A model generated the notes under the pieces. It was not told the DNA's origin. It did no database searches and worked only from the letters and a program-made list of their open reading frames with translations. Both the position numbers and the translations under genes were made by a program. 64,000 nucleotides of DNA, taken from NCBI GenBank assembly GCA_963969495.1, contig OZ018318.1, positions 179,112,246 through 179,176,245 of the forward strand, in the 5' to 3' direction. Each line of letters begins with the position of its first letter. Within the stretch, counting starts at the first letter, position 1. This document shows, piece by piece, positions 41,396 to 53,781 of the stretch. This stretch comes from Ceratothoa steindachneri. Taxonomy: Eukaryota > Arthropoda > Malacostraca > Isopoda > Cymothoidae.

Positions 41396-42187
41396 AGAAT
41401 ACCACGAAAACCAGATTTTGACGGCCTAAAAACGTGCATCGTTATTATGAAATCAGGTCAACAACTACTAAATTTAGGGATGCGATAAAGTTACTATGAC
41501 TTTCAATACAAAGGCGCTACGTAATATCACTGCTTAACAACAGACTGCAACCAAAAAAAGAACTCAAAGGATTAATTATCGGACCTAATGCTTGCAACTG
41601 TAGTGAACTACAGTTGGTGCCAGGGCAAGGTTTATGGAGTTTGTATTGGTGGGAGTATGAGGATGGCTTGAGTTGAGATAGGATTGCTGTAATTTCTTAT
41701 TGGTTTAAGGTGGGGGGGGGGGTTATTATAGGTGTTAGACGAAGTGTGCTGGGGGTTTTGGTGTCAGATGATGGTTGGGGTGGGGATGGGCCAATTGTCT
41801 GCTGAAGTGTTGGGTTCTAATCATGTCTAGGTGTATTTTGATTGGAAGTGTTCTGTAGGTGTGGGGTGAGTGTACATTATGTAATTATTGTGTGGTTTGG
41901 AGTTTGCCGTGTGGGATTTGACTGTGGTTGGGGTGCCTGGCTGGTGCTGCGGATGAATTGTTTGCATAGTGTGGTGAGAGGCTCTGTTGTCCAAATGCAA
42001 TGTTTGATAGGTCCTCGAGGGCGGTGATTTTCTTTGTGGCCTTGTTTGTAATGGTTGTTTCCTACAGGCAGGCAGACTAAAATTAAAAGAAAACAATAGA
42101 TATAAATTTGATCTTTAATAAAACGCGCGTTTACGCAATACAAAAAATTGTTGAATAGAAATTGACATGTTCCACACATGTTTGCAG
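41396..42187 (+). other. WBP4 intron 3' part
   Basis: A GT-rich, repetitive stretch (41620-42070) with no domain recognised, then AT-rich sequence and the TTTGCAG acceptor of the last WBP4 exon. Confidence 0.4.
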
Positions 42188-42407
42188 ATCGGCCGAAGAA
42201 GTGAACCTGCAATTGCCGTCTTTACCAGAAGAGGAATACTATGTGCCGGAAGTGGTAAGAAAGAAGCCGGAAATGAGCTTCAAGGAGAAGGTGGTAACTA
42301 TTTCGGCCAGGGACTCGGGTTGTATAGCGAAGGGACCAGTAGCTTTTAAGAAGAGGAAAGGTGGAGATGATCAGAAGAAAAATGTCAGAAGAAGAATTGA
42401 CGACTGA
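42188..42407 (+). CDS. WBP4: WBP4 terminal coding exon
   Basis: The first base completes the Gln codon begun in the previous exon. The exon then reads SAEEVNLQLPSLPEEEYYVP, MSFKEKVVTISARDSG and GPVAFKKRKGGDDQKKNVRR, ending RIDD and TGA at 42405. EV-L-LP, FKEK-VT and P-FKKRK correspond to the conserved C-terminus of vertebrate WBP4. The Lys/Arg-rich end is likely a nuclear localisation signal. No stop or frameshift disrupts any of the four exons, so the gene appears functional despite more than 30 kb of transposons in its introns. A 3' UTR follows; no unambiguous AATAAA was fixed. Confidence 0.94.
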
Positions 42408-43285
42408 ATCCACTTTGGAGATGCGACGGTTGAGTGCTTCCCCTCGGGCGGTACCATCTTCTGTGCCACGATAAACAAGAAATGATCAGCTGGTCAAACC
42501 TGTCAAAAGAAATCATTCTTATTAAAAGAAAAAAAAAAAACACTTTCAAGATAACAAATCCAGACTCTCAGATGGCATTGCTGTCCTCATGTTCTAAGGC
42601 ATCCATTCCAAAATTTGGGTTACATCTAGTCTTTTACCACAATTAAACGACTCTTCATCACAACTTGTGTTTTTCCCCAATTCTTAGATAATACAATGAA
42701 TTGAAAATATGTGGAGATAGGAAAATTAAGATGAGCTATCCCCGCCTCTCTCTCTCTCTCTCTCTCAACTAATTCTGTCAAATCTAGAATCTAAAACACT
42801 TCAAAGCCTTAGAAGGAAATCCAACACTTCCTAGTTAATATAAGGAATAGAGACTGAAAATGAAGTTTAGTGGAGCACTTAGGAAATTAGCGACTATTGG
42901 CAAGAAATTTAAGAACGCAAGGCCCTGGCTAGATTGGGTTGTTATTAAACGCTTTCTCTGTGTGTGGGGGGGGTACGGCTACTAAAACAACAAACCAAAC
43001 CATTTGTAGGCCAAATTGCCCATTCAAAGTTGTATCATCTGGTTTCCTCCCAACGGGGAGGATTGGATGTTGATGAGACCGAAAGGAGGAAGGGAGACGA
43101 GCAACCACTATGTTAAGTTCGGGAAAGGATCGTTGCATTTCATTCGGAACGATTGCCAAGTGGCATCTAGAGGTTGTGTTCAAGTCGCTTCCAAAAAAAA
43201 TAGATTTAAATAGGGGAGGAGGGGTGGAAGCGATTTACTGATAGCTCTAAACGTTGGTTATTAATGAGGCCAATTAAACCATTCT
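42408..43285. other. WBP4 3' flank
   Basis: Probable 3' UTR and intergenic sequence. A (CT)n microsatellite occupies 42745-42766. No gene was recognised. Confidence 0.4.
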
Positions 43286-43289
43286 GCTT

Positions 43290-44590
43290 GTGGTAGGACT
43301 ATGATTCAAAGCAGATAAAAATGGGGAGACGTCCCCTGGCCACCATGAGATATTGCCAGATCGGTAACTACCGTGGTGTAGTGCTACCCTATGAAGGAAG
43401 CCGGAGCATAGGATCTGACGTGGAGTGGAATTTGCGGAAGACAGGTCGCATCCGCTGTTCATGAAAGGGGCTGATTTAACATTTAGCAATTACTCTATCT
43501 GCGTTAACACGCAGGTGGTTAGGAAATTGGGCGGCAACAGAGCAAGTAGAGTGGTCTTTCCCCGGTTTCTAAAAGAGAGCGCAGTAGTCATTAACCAGGA
43601 GTGTGGGAGGGTGTCCCCTGACCTGATCCTCTTGAACAAATTAACAAAAAGGCCATGTCCGCGAGAGCAGAAGGCAAAGAAAGGGGATACGGCGTGAACC
43701 GACCTCCTCTTGAGTATTGGCGCCATCCGTCTACTGTCACGTATCCTGTGTGAAAAGGACGAACGCAATACTGCCGGCGCTCTCGAAGCTTTGGGAGCAA
43801 AGGAGTAGAGACAAATAGTCAAATGTGGTACCCTCCAGGGTGGTGTCCGGGGCAGAACAAGGGGCGCGAGAGCTATACAGAGATCTCGAATAAATTTCCT
43901 AGCCCTAAACACAAAGGGCTTAGGTTATGTGGCGTCTCTTGGCTGCAGAAGCAGTGATAAACATGGCGACTGAGGGAGCGAATAACGCACTCTGTACGGC
44001 GCAGAGACTGGCATCTTTTCAGCATCGACAAGTAGGCTCTCGAATGAAGTGCGAAAGGCACGTGTTGCCAGGCAGAGACCGGTGTGGTGGATAAGAGTAT
44101 ACCCTTCACAATAACTCTCGACTACGGATGCATAAAACTCGTAGTAAAACTTTAAAGAACAAACGATCCTAAGGTTGTAAATATGAGCTTCACAGGGGTG
44201 AGTGGAAAACAACAAATAAAACGGTGGAAATCCGCCACTTCCGAGCGAACCCAGTTAACGAACAAGAAATACGAGAAATAAGGTTCAAGGCCTGTTGGCG
44301 TCGATCATCTAGAGTTGGCATCTGGGTCGCGCCAAAAGAGATCGAAAGGTCGTCCACGTAGAGCGTAGCGAGAACATCTTCCGGCAGCACCGACGTGATG
44401 CCGTTGATGCTCGAATGCGACAGTGAGCACACTTCTTGCTCGAAAAACACAGTAGCATAGTGCCGTCTACGAAGAAAGGCCTCACAAAAGCATTTTCCAG
44501 TTAGAGTCGAACATCCGACGTGGTGATCGAGGCACAACCAAGTGTCGAAGAGGGGCATACGGGATATCGTCCGGACCAGAGGCAGCCTAG
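43290..44590 (-). mobile_element. LINE copy F: rearranged ORF2 pieces
   Basis: On the - strand it begins at GPDDIPYAPLRHL (44585), then YATVFFEQEV, LYVDDLSISFGATQMPTL, thumb text (FRARKFIRDLCIALAPLVLP) and the start of RNase H. Near 43690 it jumps back to an earlier part of ORF2 (NLFKRIRSGDTLPHSWLMT) and RT scraps down to 43290. The order RT, RNase H start, RT start shows either two truncated copies joined or an internal rearrangement. Confidence 0.75.
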
Positions 44591-44769
44591 AACTAGGACA
44601 CTTTAAAATACCGATATGTAAAACAATAAAGGAAAAGGGAAGGAAGCAATCTCCGGCGTCGGGGGGAGGTCCGCCTCGACCCGGTTCAGGAACGTGCGAC
44701 CTATGAAGAAAAGAACAAAAACCTAGTTAAATAAAGGGGAGGAGGTCTGCCTTCTCCAAAGAGTCCACA

Positions 44770-47700
44770 AGTCATTGTGACAAACACGTCCCGAGTACAA
44801 GGGACAAGCAGTAGCGACCCCGCTCATTCAGGTACCGGGACAGGTAGCGTGCAAGAACAATACCCAGAATGGGACATTCAACAAGAAGGTGCAAAACAGT
44901 CTGGAGGACAACGCAATCGTCATAATATGGCGCAGGCGAGCGCTCCATCAAATTGCGGTGTGTCCAATTCGGAGACAACAGAAAGAAACCTGAAGCCGTA
45001 GCGGCATTGGTGGGTAGGTCCATGGAAACACTCTCAAGGCAATGGTACAAACTTTAAGTTCCCCTCGACCGTCTCCTTTGCCAAGCAGCCCGTATTCCTG
45101 GCATGTAGTCGGTGTGAGGAAGTGCGAAACGCTGGTCCGGTTGCCCAAATCTCGCGGACTCTTTGGCGCGCTCATTCCTCGCAATTCCTACATCTCCAGG
45201 AATCCAACAAAAGATAATCTCGACATTCGCCCGGCTCGCCAAAACCGTGGCGTCACGGATACCGCGAACCAGGGGATGCGGAGATTCCAATGCCACGAGA
45301 GCACTCAGGGCGCTTTGTGAGTCGCTACAAATCACAATCTGGTCTGCCGAGCGGACACGTCGCGTTATCTCTGGTACCGAGCGGTGTATTGCAACCAGCT
45401 CGGCCGTGAAGACAGACGCAGCGCCTGGCAGAGCCCCGCTGAATTCAAACATAGGGGCTACGGTGTGGAAACCAACCTCTCTCTTGGGACTTGGAGCCAT
45501 CCGTATACACTAGCACGGTTCCAGCGTGACACGAAGTGTGATCCAAAAAGGTGGAACGCAATACTACCGGCGTTGTAGAAGCTTTGGGAGCAGAAGCGTG
45601 GCGACAAATAGCCAAAGGTGGTACCCTCTAGAGTAGCGTACTGGGCAGAACCAGGGGCGCCACCAGCCCGAGAGCTATACTTAGCTCTCGAAGGAGTTTC
45701 TTTAGACCTAAACCCAAAGGGCTTAGGGCATGACTGGTGTCTCTCGGCGGCATAGACACCGTTGAGATCAGCTGTGGATGCAGTCAGAGCTGTTGGCGAC
45801 AGGAAAGCGCCGGGCTCGCGCGTACAGGCGAATAATGCACGGCGCAAAGCGAGTGGCATCTCCCCAGCATCGACAAGTGGGCTCTCAATAGGGAAAGTGT
45901 GATCCAAAAAGGTGGAACGCAATACTACCGGCGTTGTAGAAGCTTTGGGAGCAGAAGCGTGGCGACAAATAGCCAAAGGTGGTACCCTCTAGAGTAGCGT
46001 ACTGGGCAGAACCAGGGGCGCCACCAGCCCGAGAGCTATACTTAGCTCTCGAAGGAGTTTCTTTAGACCTAAACCCAAAGGGCTTAGGGCATGACTGGTG
46101 TCTCTCGGCGGTATAGACACCGTTGAGATCAGCTGTGGATGCAGTCAGAGCTGTTGGCGACAGGAAAGCGCCGGGCTCGCGCGTACAGGCGAATAATGCA
46201 CGGCGCAAAGCGAGTGGCATCTCCCCAGCATCGACAAGTGGGCTCTCAATAGGGAAAGTGTGATCCAAAAAGGTGGAACGCAATACTACCGGCGTTGTAG
46301 AAGCTTTGGGAGCAGAAGCGTGGCGACAAATAGCCAAAGGTGGTACCCTCTAGAGTAGCGTACTGGGCAGAACCAGGGGCGCCACCAGCCCGAGAGCTAT
46401 ACTTAGCTCTCGAAGGAGTTTCTTTAGACCTAAACCCAAAGGGCTTAGGGCATGACTGGTGTCTCTCGGCGGCATAGACACCGTTGAGATCAGCTGTGGA
46501 TGCAGTCAGAGCTGTTGGCGACAGGAAAGCGCCGGGCTCGCGCGTACAGGCGAATAATGCACGGCGCAAAGCGAGTGGCATCTCCCCAGCATCGACAAGT
46601 GGGCTCTCAATAGGGAAAGTGGGGAAGGCAGCGGTCGCCAGGCGAAGGCCGGTGTGGTGTATCGAGTCCACCTTCCGCAATACACGCTCAGCTGTGGATG
46701 TATAAAACACATCCGTAGTCGAGTTCGAACGAATAAAGGATTGATAAAAAAGTAAGACAGAAGCCTTTTCAGCGCCCCAAGCGCTGACGAACGGAACGAA
46801 TAATATCCATGGCGCGGGTACAAGAGACCCTAAGGCTGCGAATATGAGCCTCCCAGGTGAGGCGTCGGTCAAAAACAAGGCCAAGCAAACTGCGAGTACA
46901 CCAACTCCAGGCCTACCCCATTGAGAAACCAGTCTGGGTCAGGTTAGAGCCGTGGATGGCGGCAGAAATGCACCACCTTAGTTTTAGTCAGAGGAAATCT
47001 AAGACTGTGCGCTTCAGCAAAGCGAGAGACGCGGTTCAATGAATGCCTGTTGGAGTCGACATATGGGCTGCGCCAAGAGAGATCGAAAGGTCGTCCACGT
47101 TTAGCGTAGCGAGAACATCTTCCAGCAGCACCGAGCTGATGCCGTTGATCCTCAGGCGAAAGTGTAACACAGAGGACACTTCCCTGCGGCACACCCTCTT
47201 CCTGCTTCATTGGGCCGGGGAGGGGTGCCCTCACCCGTACGCGAAATCAACGATCTCGCAAAAATTCAGATATAAACATTGGGAGGCATCCCCTCGCCCC
47301 CATTGTGTGGAGAGTCTCCATGATACCGTATCGCCATGAGGTATAATAATCTTTCTCCAGATCGAAAAAAACGTGGCGTAGTGCTGTCTACGAAGGAAGG
47401 CCTTACAGACGGCATTTCCCAGTCGGAGCAGAATATCCGACGTGGAGTGGAACTTGCCGCACTGTACAGAAGACAGAGGGCCTCCGTTGTCCAGAAAATA
47501 AGGCTAATCTAGCATTTACCAATTTCTTCATCAACTTGCGTGTGCAACACGTAAGAGGTTAGAGATATTGAGCGGAAACCAGCCAGAGTAGAGTGATCTC
47601 TCCGCGGTTTGCGAAAAACGAGTACAGTAGCGATTCGCCAGGAATGTGGGAGGATACCCTCTACTCAGATCCTGTTGAACAAATCTAACAGAAAGGCCAT

Positions 47701-49060
47701 GCCTCGCTTACCCAGGTGTTGAAGCATGGCGTACGGGACATCGTCCGGGGCATGGGTGGTTTCCGCGCACGAAGCAACAGAGTAAACCTGTCGTTCAAGG
47801 GTTATTTGCTTCTGGAGGTAAAGTCCAGTCGGTGGCCTTCCGCTACATCACGACGCGCAGTGAATGCTGGCGGAGCAGCATCCCGGCTAGAGAAAGCGGT
47901 AGCGAAGCATTCCGCCACGGACGTGGGGACCGAGATTGCGGTTCCATTCTCCTGGAGAACGGGAGGGGATGATCCGGCAAGAACTTGCCGCGAATCCTTT
48001 TGACTCGCTTCCACACCTTTGCTAGAGAGATCTTCTCGTTAAGTGAAGACACGTATGCCCGCCAAGAAGAGAGGCGGGCGTGCTTTGAAATATACCGGAA
48101 CCTAGCCATAGCTCGACGAAATTGACTGACAGCGAAATCGTTCAGGTGGCGCTTATAGCGCATGTAGGCATAACACCTCTGTTTGAGGGCCGTCTCACAC
48201 TGCTGACCACCGCGGGAGTGGTCGGCGTGCAAAACGGCCAGACGTTCCAGGAATAGTAGTTAGGCCCACGGCGATGAGGTTGCCAGAGAAGAACTCAACG
48301 GCCTCATCTATCGAACTCCTAAACTCCTTGACTGACAGAGAAATCAGTCATTTCCTGGAATGCGGAGCACAGCATCAAGCACCACCGGGGCGGGCGTTCG
48401 GGCGGCAGTGCCCCAGAAAATGATATTTGAATGGGAAAGTGATCACTACCATGGAGGTCATTCGCCATCCCCAACCCAAAATCAGGCTGTGCATTCGGAG
48501 AGCACAAAGATATATCGAGACTTGACCCCGGGGATTAATCGAGTAGTCTTCCCAGAGGGGGTGTCTACCGTTCATATCTACGAGCAAGAGAAAGGGCCTC
48601 GGCAACCGTGCCACGACGCGGCGGAAGTTCCCCACGTCGAAGACGGCTGACGGTGGAATGTACGCGGAAATAAGTATATATACCTTATCAATGTGCAGCT
48701 GCACAGGTATCTAAAGCGAAGAGAAGAACGGAGACATGATGCCGGGGGTAATTCGCACATCCTCCCGCCTGGGCCCCATCCCGTGGTGGTAGGGTCGCAA
48801 AACCTATAACCCGGGAGGGTGGGCAGGGGGCACGCGTCCATTATGGTCTCCTGCAAAAGGATAGCTCACTGGGAATGGGAAGGGACGAGCCCCCGCAACT
48901 CTTCTCAGTTGGCCCGGAGTCAGCGGCAATTCCATTTTAGGAATATTTCCTCCAGGCCATCTTGGAGGAGATGCGGGGGCCCTCTTCGAAGAGAAGACCC
49001 TCACGGGAATGGCCGTACGCTTCCCAGAGGCAGAACTTTGGGCGCTGCAGGCCGAACAAT
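44770..49060 (-). pseudogene. LINE E ORF2: endonuclease, reverse transcriptase, RNase H
   Basis: On the - strand: endonuclease at 48910-48330 (LLQETIMDACPLPTLPG, ISAYIPPSAVFDVGNFRRVV, LLVDMNGRHPLWEDYSINPR; GSDHFPIQISF has the SDH triad end). Linker text at 48230-47800 includes CYAYMRYKRHLNDFAVSQFR. RT at 47740-46900 includes QEEGVPQGSVLCVTLSPE and pieces around the palm motif. The thumb follows, then RNase H at 45500-45060 (FTAELVAIHRSV, ICSDSQSALSALVALES, CWIPGDVGIARNERAKES). The C-terminus reads YYDDCVVLQTVLHLLVECP. A 361-bp unit between thumb and RNase H is triplicated and shifts frame. Confidence 0.87.
45536..46618 (-). repeat. Tandem triplication of a 361-bp unit in LINE E
   Basis: GTGATCCAAAAAGGTGGAAC recurs at 45538, 45899 and 46260, with each unit 361 bp long. 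The units are almost identical; one C/T difference was seen at the GGCGG(C/T)ATAGAC word. The word AAGTG occurs at the start, at each internal junction and at the end, which suggests slippage or template switching. The length is not a multiple of three. Confidence 0.92.
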
Positions 49061-49129
49061 GCGCTGTCGCCTTCGAGGACATATCGGGGTAGGTTGAGCT
49101 CGCTATGCGAGTCTTTTCCTCCCTCCGCC

Positions 49130-51285
49130 TCGAAACCTTAGGTGAGCGGTGCGACTTCGGAGACGTGGGTCCTTCTCTTAGAGGATCCACCGTCTACGAG
49201 CCACCCAGCCCCCCACTGGGTCCTCATTGCTCTAGGAACCCAAGATAGCCTCACGACCAAGTTCAGAGGTGTTGCCTCCTCTAAGTCTAGCGACTCGGTG
49301 GAGGCGCGCGGTCGTTTCCCCTTACGGGAAACGGCCACGCTGGGAAGAGGGAATGGAGCCCTGGTTTTAGCTGGAGCTGGGTGTGAACATTTTTTGCAAC
49401 CAGCTTTACCGGGGAGCGCCCGGGGTGGGTAGAACCCGCAGAAAGCTTCCGAATGGGCGCGGAAACGACCGTGCTCGTTGGCCTGGAGGGGCCAGGAGCA
49501 GAGGGTATCTTTCTTAAAATTGAGGCATAGGATGTACCGGGCAGCGCTGGGCGCGCCAGGACCAAGTCCTTAGCCTCGTGAAATGAGAGACGATCCTCTA
49601 CCTGAACGACCAGGATTTCCTCCCACCACATTGCTTCGAAGAAGAGGGGTGTGGGTCTCCGCAATTGACACTTAGCAACACGCGATTTGGGCTTAGCATG
49701 TGCTGCCTTGGAGCAACTTACACAGACTTGGGGTAACCCCGACTTTGCGCGTCTACACGAGCGATTAACATGGCCGAAGCGGTGAGAGTAGTAGCATCTC
49801 CGCAGCAGTGGCACGAATGCCTTCACGCGGTAGCGGTACCAACCAGCACGCGTCGACTCAGGGAGCTTGTCACAGTCGAACGTGACGAAGAGTGTAGGGG
49901 TGGGTTTCGAGGCCCCTCCGTTTTCTCATCACACGCTCGACCTTGACCTCCCCATGCTCGGCTAGCTCTAAGGTGATGTCAAATATGGAGTAGTCCACGA
50001 GTTCCCTCACATAAACTACTTTCACGAAGTTCATGGTAGAGTGCGGCGTAACACTCACAGGCGTGCCATCATCAAGTGTCCGAAGGGCACTAATCCTGGC
50101 CGCCTCCGAGGGATCCGACGCATTTGCCAGAAGGCTACCGTCCGAGAAACTGGTTACCTTAGACTCTCTACAAATGACACTAGCTAGAGCTCTCCTCTGA
50201 TGGATTATTTTGCCCTTAGCCAACAGGCTGCCATCAGTGGCGCGAATAACAAGGAAGCGTTTGAAGCCAGCGAGCTTGAAAACGTCAGGTAGTGGCTGAC
50301 GTAATCGACGGTCCGCTCTGCGCACTTGCACTTTTAGTCTCTGTCAAGGACTCCCCACCCGGGGGAGCAACGGGGCCGGACGTGTCGATCTTGGCTTGGT
50401 CGCTTACCGAAATGACAGCAGACCCATCTGTCCCCGCAGATGGAGAGGAGCACCCCCCCCCGTCTTTTTTTTCTATTTTTCTTTCTTTTTAGGAGAGGAG
50501 GGTGGGGAATGAACCTGCTTCTTCCCTCCACCTGCACCAGCCCCCACACCAGAGATGGACCGGCCTCCCAAAGATCCTTCTCCGAGATGGAGAAGGTCTT
50601 GGCTGTCACAGGGGCACCAGCCAGAGGAGAAGATCCCTCCTCTCCTTGTAAGGCCTTGGAGACCTGAGCCGTCTTTGGAGGACCATGCACAGGGGCAGAC
50701 TTGGGTTGAGTGCTTGGCAACAAGACCAGGTTCGTCCACATTGAAGGTCCTACAGTCTGGGGCTGGGTTGCCTCAGTGACCATGTCGGGAAAGAGGGGGA
50801 CACGTACGGTGACCCCCTCTAAACTCAATATGCGAGCCCGCAAGTCTAACGAGGCAAGGGGCCGACGGGCCCTGTCTTCCTTCCTTCCCCTAAGAGGGTT
50901 GGCCCTATCCTGCCGTTCCCGGCGGTCAATTATGGCTGCCTGCCTGCTTTCTTGGCAGTCTCCTTGGAAAGAAAAGGATGGACTGCCGCTAGAAAGAGGG
51001 AGACACCCGAGAGCACCTCCATAGAAGGGGATGAGGGGGAGCCCCCTACACCTGTAGGCAAATGAGAGGAGTAAGCCTACTCTCCAGAAGAAAAAATCTG
51101 GAGGGTCTCGTGTGAAACCACAGAGGGTGGGACCTCCATTTTTTGTGGAGCTGTCCAAAGGATTTTTTTTTTTTTTTTTTTTAATTTTATGGAGCCCATC
51201 TGGCAATTGGCTGTCCAAAGGAGGCTCCGTCGCTGGTGAGGGAGAAAGGGATATGGGTTTGTGTTTTTTATCTCATCATCCGGCA
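49130..51285 (-). pseudogene. LINE E ORF1 (gag-like) with zinc knuckles
   Basis: The start MPDDEIKNTNP (51285) is conserved in copies A and B. A T-run on the + strand (51164-51182) inserts a lysine tract and shifts frame. The Pro/Arg-rich linker (RANPLRGRKEDRARRPLAS) follows, then the globular block at 50331-49870 (DVFKLAGFKRFLVIRATDGS; MNFVKVVYVRELVDYSIFDI). Zinc knuckles at 49790-49650 read RCYYSHRFGHVNRSC (Ser replacing Cys) and CVSCSKAAHAKPKSRVAKC. The C-terminus is Ser/Pro-rich. ORF1 proteins of this group bind LINE RNA. Confidence 0.8.
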
Positions 51286-51789
51286 TGGTGACCTTATTAT
51301 CTCTACGGGAAGCAAACGCCAATCACCCTACGCAGTAGCCCGCTCTGCGAGAGCTGAATACAGAGCTGGCAGAACCAGCCACCACCATTTGAAGCCACTC
51401 CTCCCGCCTAGTGGCCTGGCGGCTCCACTTTGGGCAGGGCTTAAAATTGATAGATAGTGAAAGAAGAAAGAAAGGGGAAGTGAGGAAGGTGTGGGTGGGG
51501 ATGAAGCAGGTTTTTAAAAACCCATCACCCCAGATCGGAGCTCCTGGGTAAGGGAACGTTGTCCCCTCCCCACTCAGCCTTATCCGGGATAGTTGGGTGA
51601 GAGGAAGCTGGTCTGCATCTACCCTGTGAAACTAGGGGCTGACCAGAGAAAGTTGTAGGGAGAGTGAGGAAGTAGGGTAGAAACGCAGGCTGTCTGAAAG
51701 AAGAGGCTAAGCTGGGTCCGGAAAGGGGCACTGTCCCGTCAGCACGGCAGCCAGGAAGGCAAATCGCCGTGCACCTTACGGGGAACTGC

Positions 51790-52455
51790 GAAATCAGTTA
51801 TTTCCTGAAATGCGGACCACCGCGCACGCGACAAGCACCACAGGGTCGGGCTCTCGGGCGGCAGCGGCCCAGTAAATAATATTTGAATGGGAAAGTGATC
51901 ACTACTATAGAGGTCATGGACTACCTCCTACCCCAAATCAGGCTGTATAGTGGAGATCAAAACAGGTAAGTGTAGCGGTTCTCGGGAAGTGCTGCGTAAA
52001 CTCATCCACATTTAGGACACCCATGTCCAGCTCGTCGATCAGGTCGGCAAGGACCTGACCCCTGAGATTGATCGACCTGTCTCTCGAGAGGAAATGCCTG
52101 CCATTCAAATCCCCGAGCAAGAGAAAGGGCCTCGGCAACCGTGCCACGATGCGGCATAAGTCCCCTGGGTCAAAGTCGGGTTGAAGATGGAAATGTATGC
52201 AGAAATAACAGTATACCTCCAATTCCCGTGCAGCTGCACTGCTACACCCTCAAAGGAGGTATTTAAAGCAAATAGAAGAATCGAGACATCATGCTGGTTG
52301 TAAATTGCGCCCATCTCCTGCCCTGCCCCATCCTGTGGTTGTGGGGTGGCAAAACCCTCACACCCCGGGGAAGTAGGCAGGTGGCACGCGCCCAGCATGG
52401 TCTCCTGCAGAAAAAAGCTAGTTGGGAATGAGGGGAAACGAAACATTCCAAAGCT
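51790..52455 (-). mobile_element. LINE copy M: endonuclease fragment
   Basis: The - strand reads LQETMLGACHLPTSPGCEGF, NQHDVSILLFALNTSFEGVA, RYTVISAYI, then INLRGQVLADLIDELDMGVL and the block ending FPFKYYLLG. These match the endonuclease of copies D and E. It stops at 51790 after text matching FQEMTDFSVS, exactly where the 5' UTR of copy E starts. Copy E therefore appears inserted within copy M. Confidence 0.8.
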
Positions 52456-52684
52456 GTGCTACGTCACTCAGAAATTTAAAAAAAAAAACATTTTAGTATC
52501 ACCTGGCAGTTGACAACAGGGTACAGCTTTCTAAATTAGTGGATCTTTAGACGATTTAAAAATAAAAATCTACAGAAAACAATATAATATAAAAAAAAGC
52601 AAGCTGAACAATTTAAATAGTATGGACGAGTCCTACCTCGTCCAAAAACTATTACATTACGGTATAGTGTGGAGGGATTCGATT

Positions 52685-52830
52685 CAAGCATGAGGGACAA
52701 GAGCTAGCGATCCCCTTCTTCACAGTTATTGCGCACAAACCAAAATCTGACATCCAGTCGGCGGACCAAGCGATCGTCACAAAGGTTAGTGGAGCGCCCC
52801 ATCAGATGGCGAGGCTGTCAGGCTAGCTGA
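52685..52830 (-). mobile_element. Possible decayed LINE 3' fragment
   Basis: Words such as GAGGGACAAGAGCTAGCGATCC and GGAGCGCCCCATCA parallel copies E and H (for example GGGACAAGCAGTAGCGACCC at about 44799-44820 and GAGCGCTCCAT at 44939). The order is the same, but similarity is weak. Confidence 0.35.
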
Positions 52831-53414
52831 ATGGGTGCTCAGGGATGAGTATAAAGGAAAGGAAAAGCAGACAGTGGGAAGAAAGTAGGGATAAGAGATG
52901 GGGAGCAGTGCATAATAAAAGTCACCTTGGCCACGAACAACTCTGCAATCTCACCATCGAGAAGGCGCAAACCAGTCCGCAGCCAGCCCCCAAGAAAGGA
53001 CGTGATCTATTGTTGCAGTTAGCTATAGTCTTGTTGTTGCTATTTCGATGTTAGGTGGCCTCTTAAGGTCCTGTATAAATACCCAGTCAGTCTACGCCCG
53101 TTACCCACTATATCAAGATTAACAACGACCTACTTAAGACAAAACTATAGGCACAACAACTCTACCCAACATGTTCCTACCATAACCTAAATGATATATT
53201 ATACTCTATTTACTAACCCCAACTAACACTTTTATCGTATTAAAATTTCCACATCTGACTCGGCACATCATCTAAGTTGAGTGTTGTTTATTGTTGTTCA
53301 CGATATAAGTATAATTAATATATATAATAGATATATTACAACATTGAAGGGGATTAAGTAGTACACATATGGGTTCTAGAAATTGTGAGGAGATATCAGG
53401 ACGACTTAACTTAC
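52831..53414. other. Sequence downstream of the last visible POLR2G exon
   Basis: AT-rich from 53060 on. No terminal POLR2G exon or clear polyadenylation signal was identified here. Confidence 0.35.
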
Positions 53415-53448
53415 CCAGGTAGTCGTCCATTAAGGTTCCAATTGAAAA
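53415..53448 (-). CDS. POLR2G: POLR2G (RPB7) exon, penultimate: FSIGTLMDDYL
   Basis: After a pyrimidine tract and CTTTCAG, the - strand reads FSIGTLMDDYL plus one base, followed by a GTAAGT donor. The conserved RPB7 C-terminus is an IG-LMDDYLG block plus three more residues, so only about four codons remain for a last exon. That exon was not found. If the donor were ignored, the frame would continue for about 30 unrelated residues, which is unlikely for this length-conserved subunit. Confidence 0.85.
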
Positions 53449-53709
53449 CTGAAAGGCAAAAGAAGAAAGTTAATTTTGGCGACCTAGCCATCTAGCCTCT
53501 TATCTCAAGGATAATATAAAGGATAAACTTATAAGGGAAATTATAATATATTATATGTTGAGAAAAAATGTTTATTAGGTTCCTTTTAATACTTTTTTTT
53601 TTCATGTCGATCTGGCATATATCTAATGTTAATTCGGATAGCTGAAAACTAGCACTAATTCAAACAAAGGATAATGGGATAACAGGATATAAAATCCCTG
53701 TTTACTCAC

Positions 53710-53781
53710 AATATCAGTCGCATCTACTCGTGTTCCCACAATTTTGACTCGGATTTCGTCATCTTGTTGAATCACTACTTC
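53710..53781 (-). CDS. POLR2G: POLR2G (RPB7) exon: OB-fold strands
   Basis: Bounded by AAATCAG and a GTGAGT donor, the exon encodes 24 codons: [20 protein letters not shown], then ATDI. This corresponds to residues of about 134-157 in the 172-residue animal protein, part of the C-terminal OB (S1-like) fold that contacts nascent RNA. RPB7 pairs with RPB4 to form the stalk of RNA polymerase II. The reading is phase 0 at both ends, as are its two upstream neighbours. No disruption was seen. Confidence 0.93.

Larger units (their letters stand above)
44600..51789 (-). mobile_element. LINE copy E: near full-length I/Jockey-group element
   Basis: The 5' UTR starts at 51789-51750 (CCGTAAGGTGCACGGCGATT, as in copies A and B). 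ORF1, ORF2 endonuclease, linker, RT, thumb, RNase H and the C-terminal Cys/His segment follow in canonical order. The copy ends near 44600, before the terminal hairpin, where copy F begins. At about 7.2 kb, including two extra 361-bp repeat units, it shows the family's gene plan best. All ORFs carry frameshifts. Its 5' end abuts an endonuclease fragment of another copy. Confidence 0.9.
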
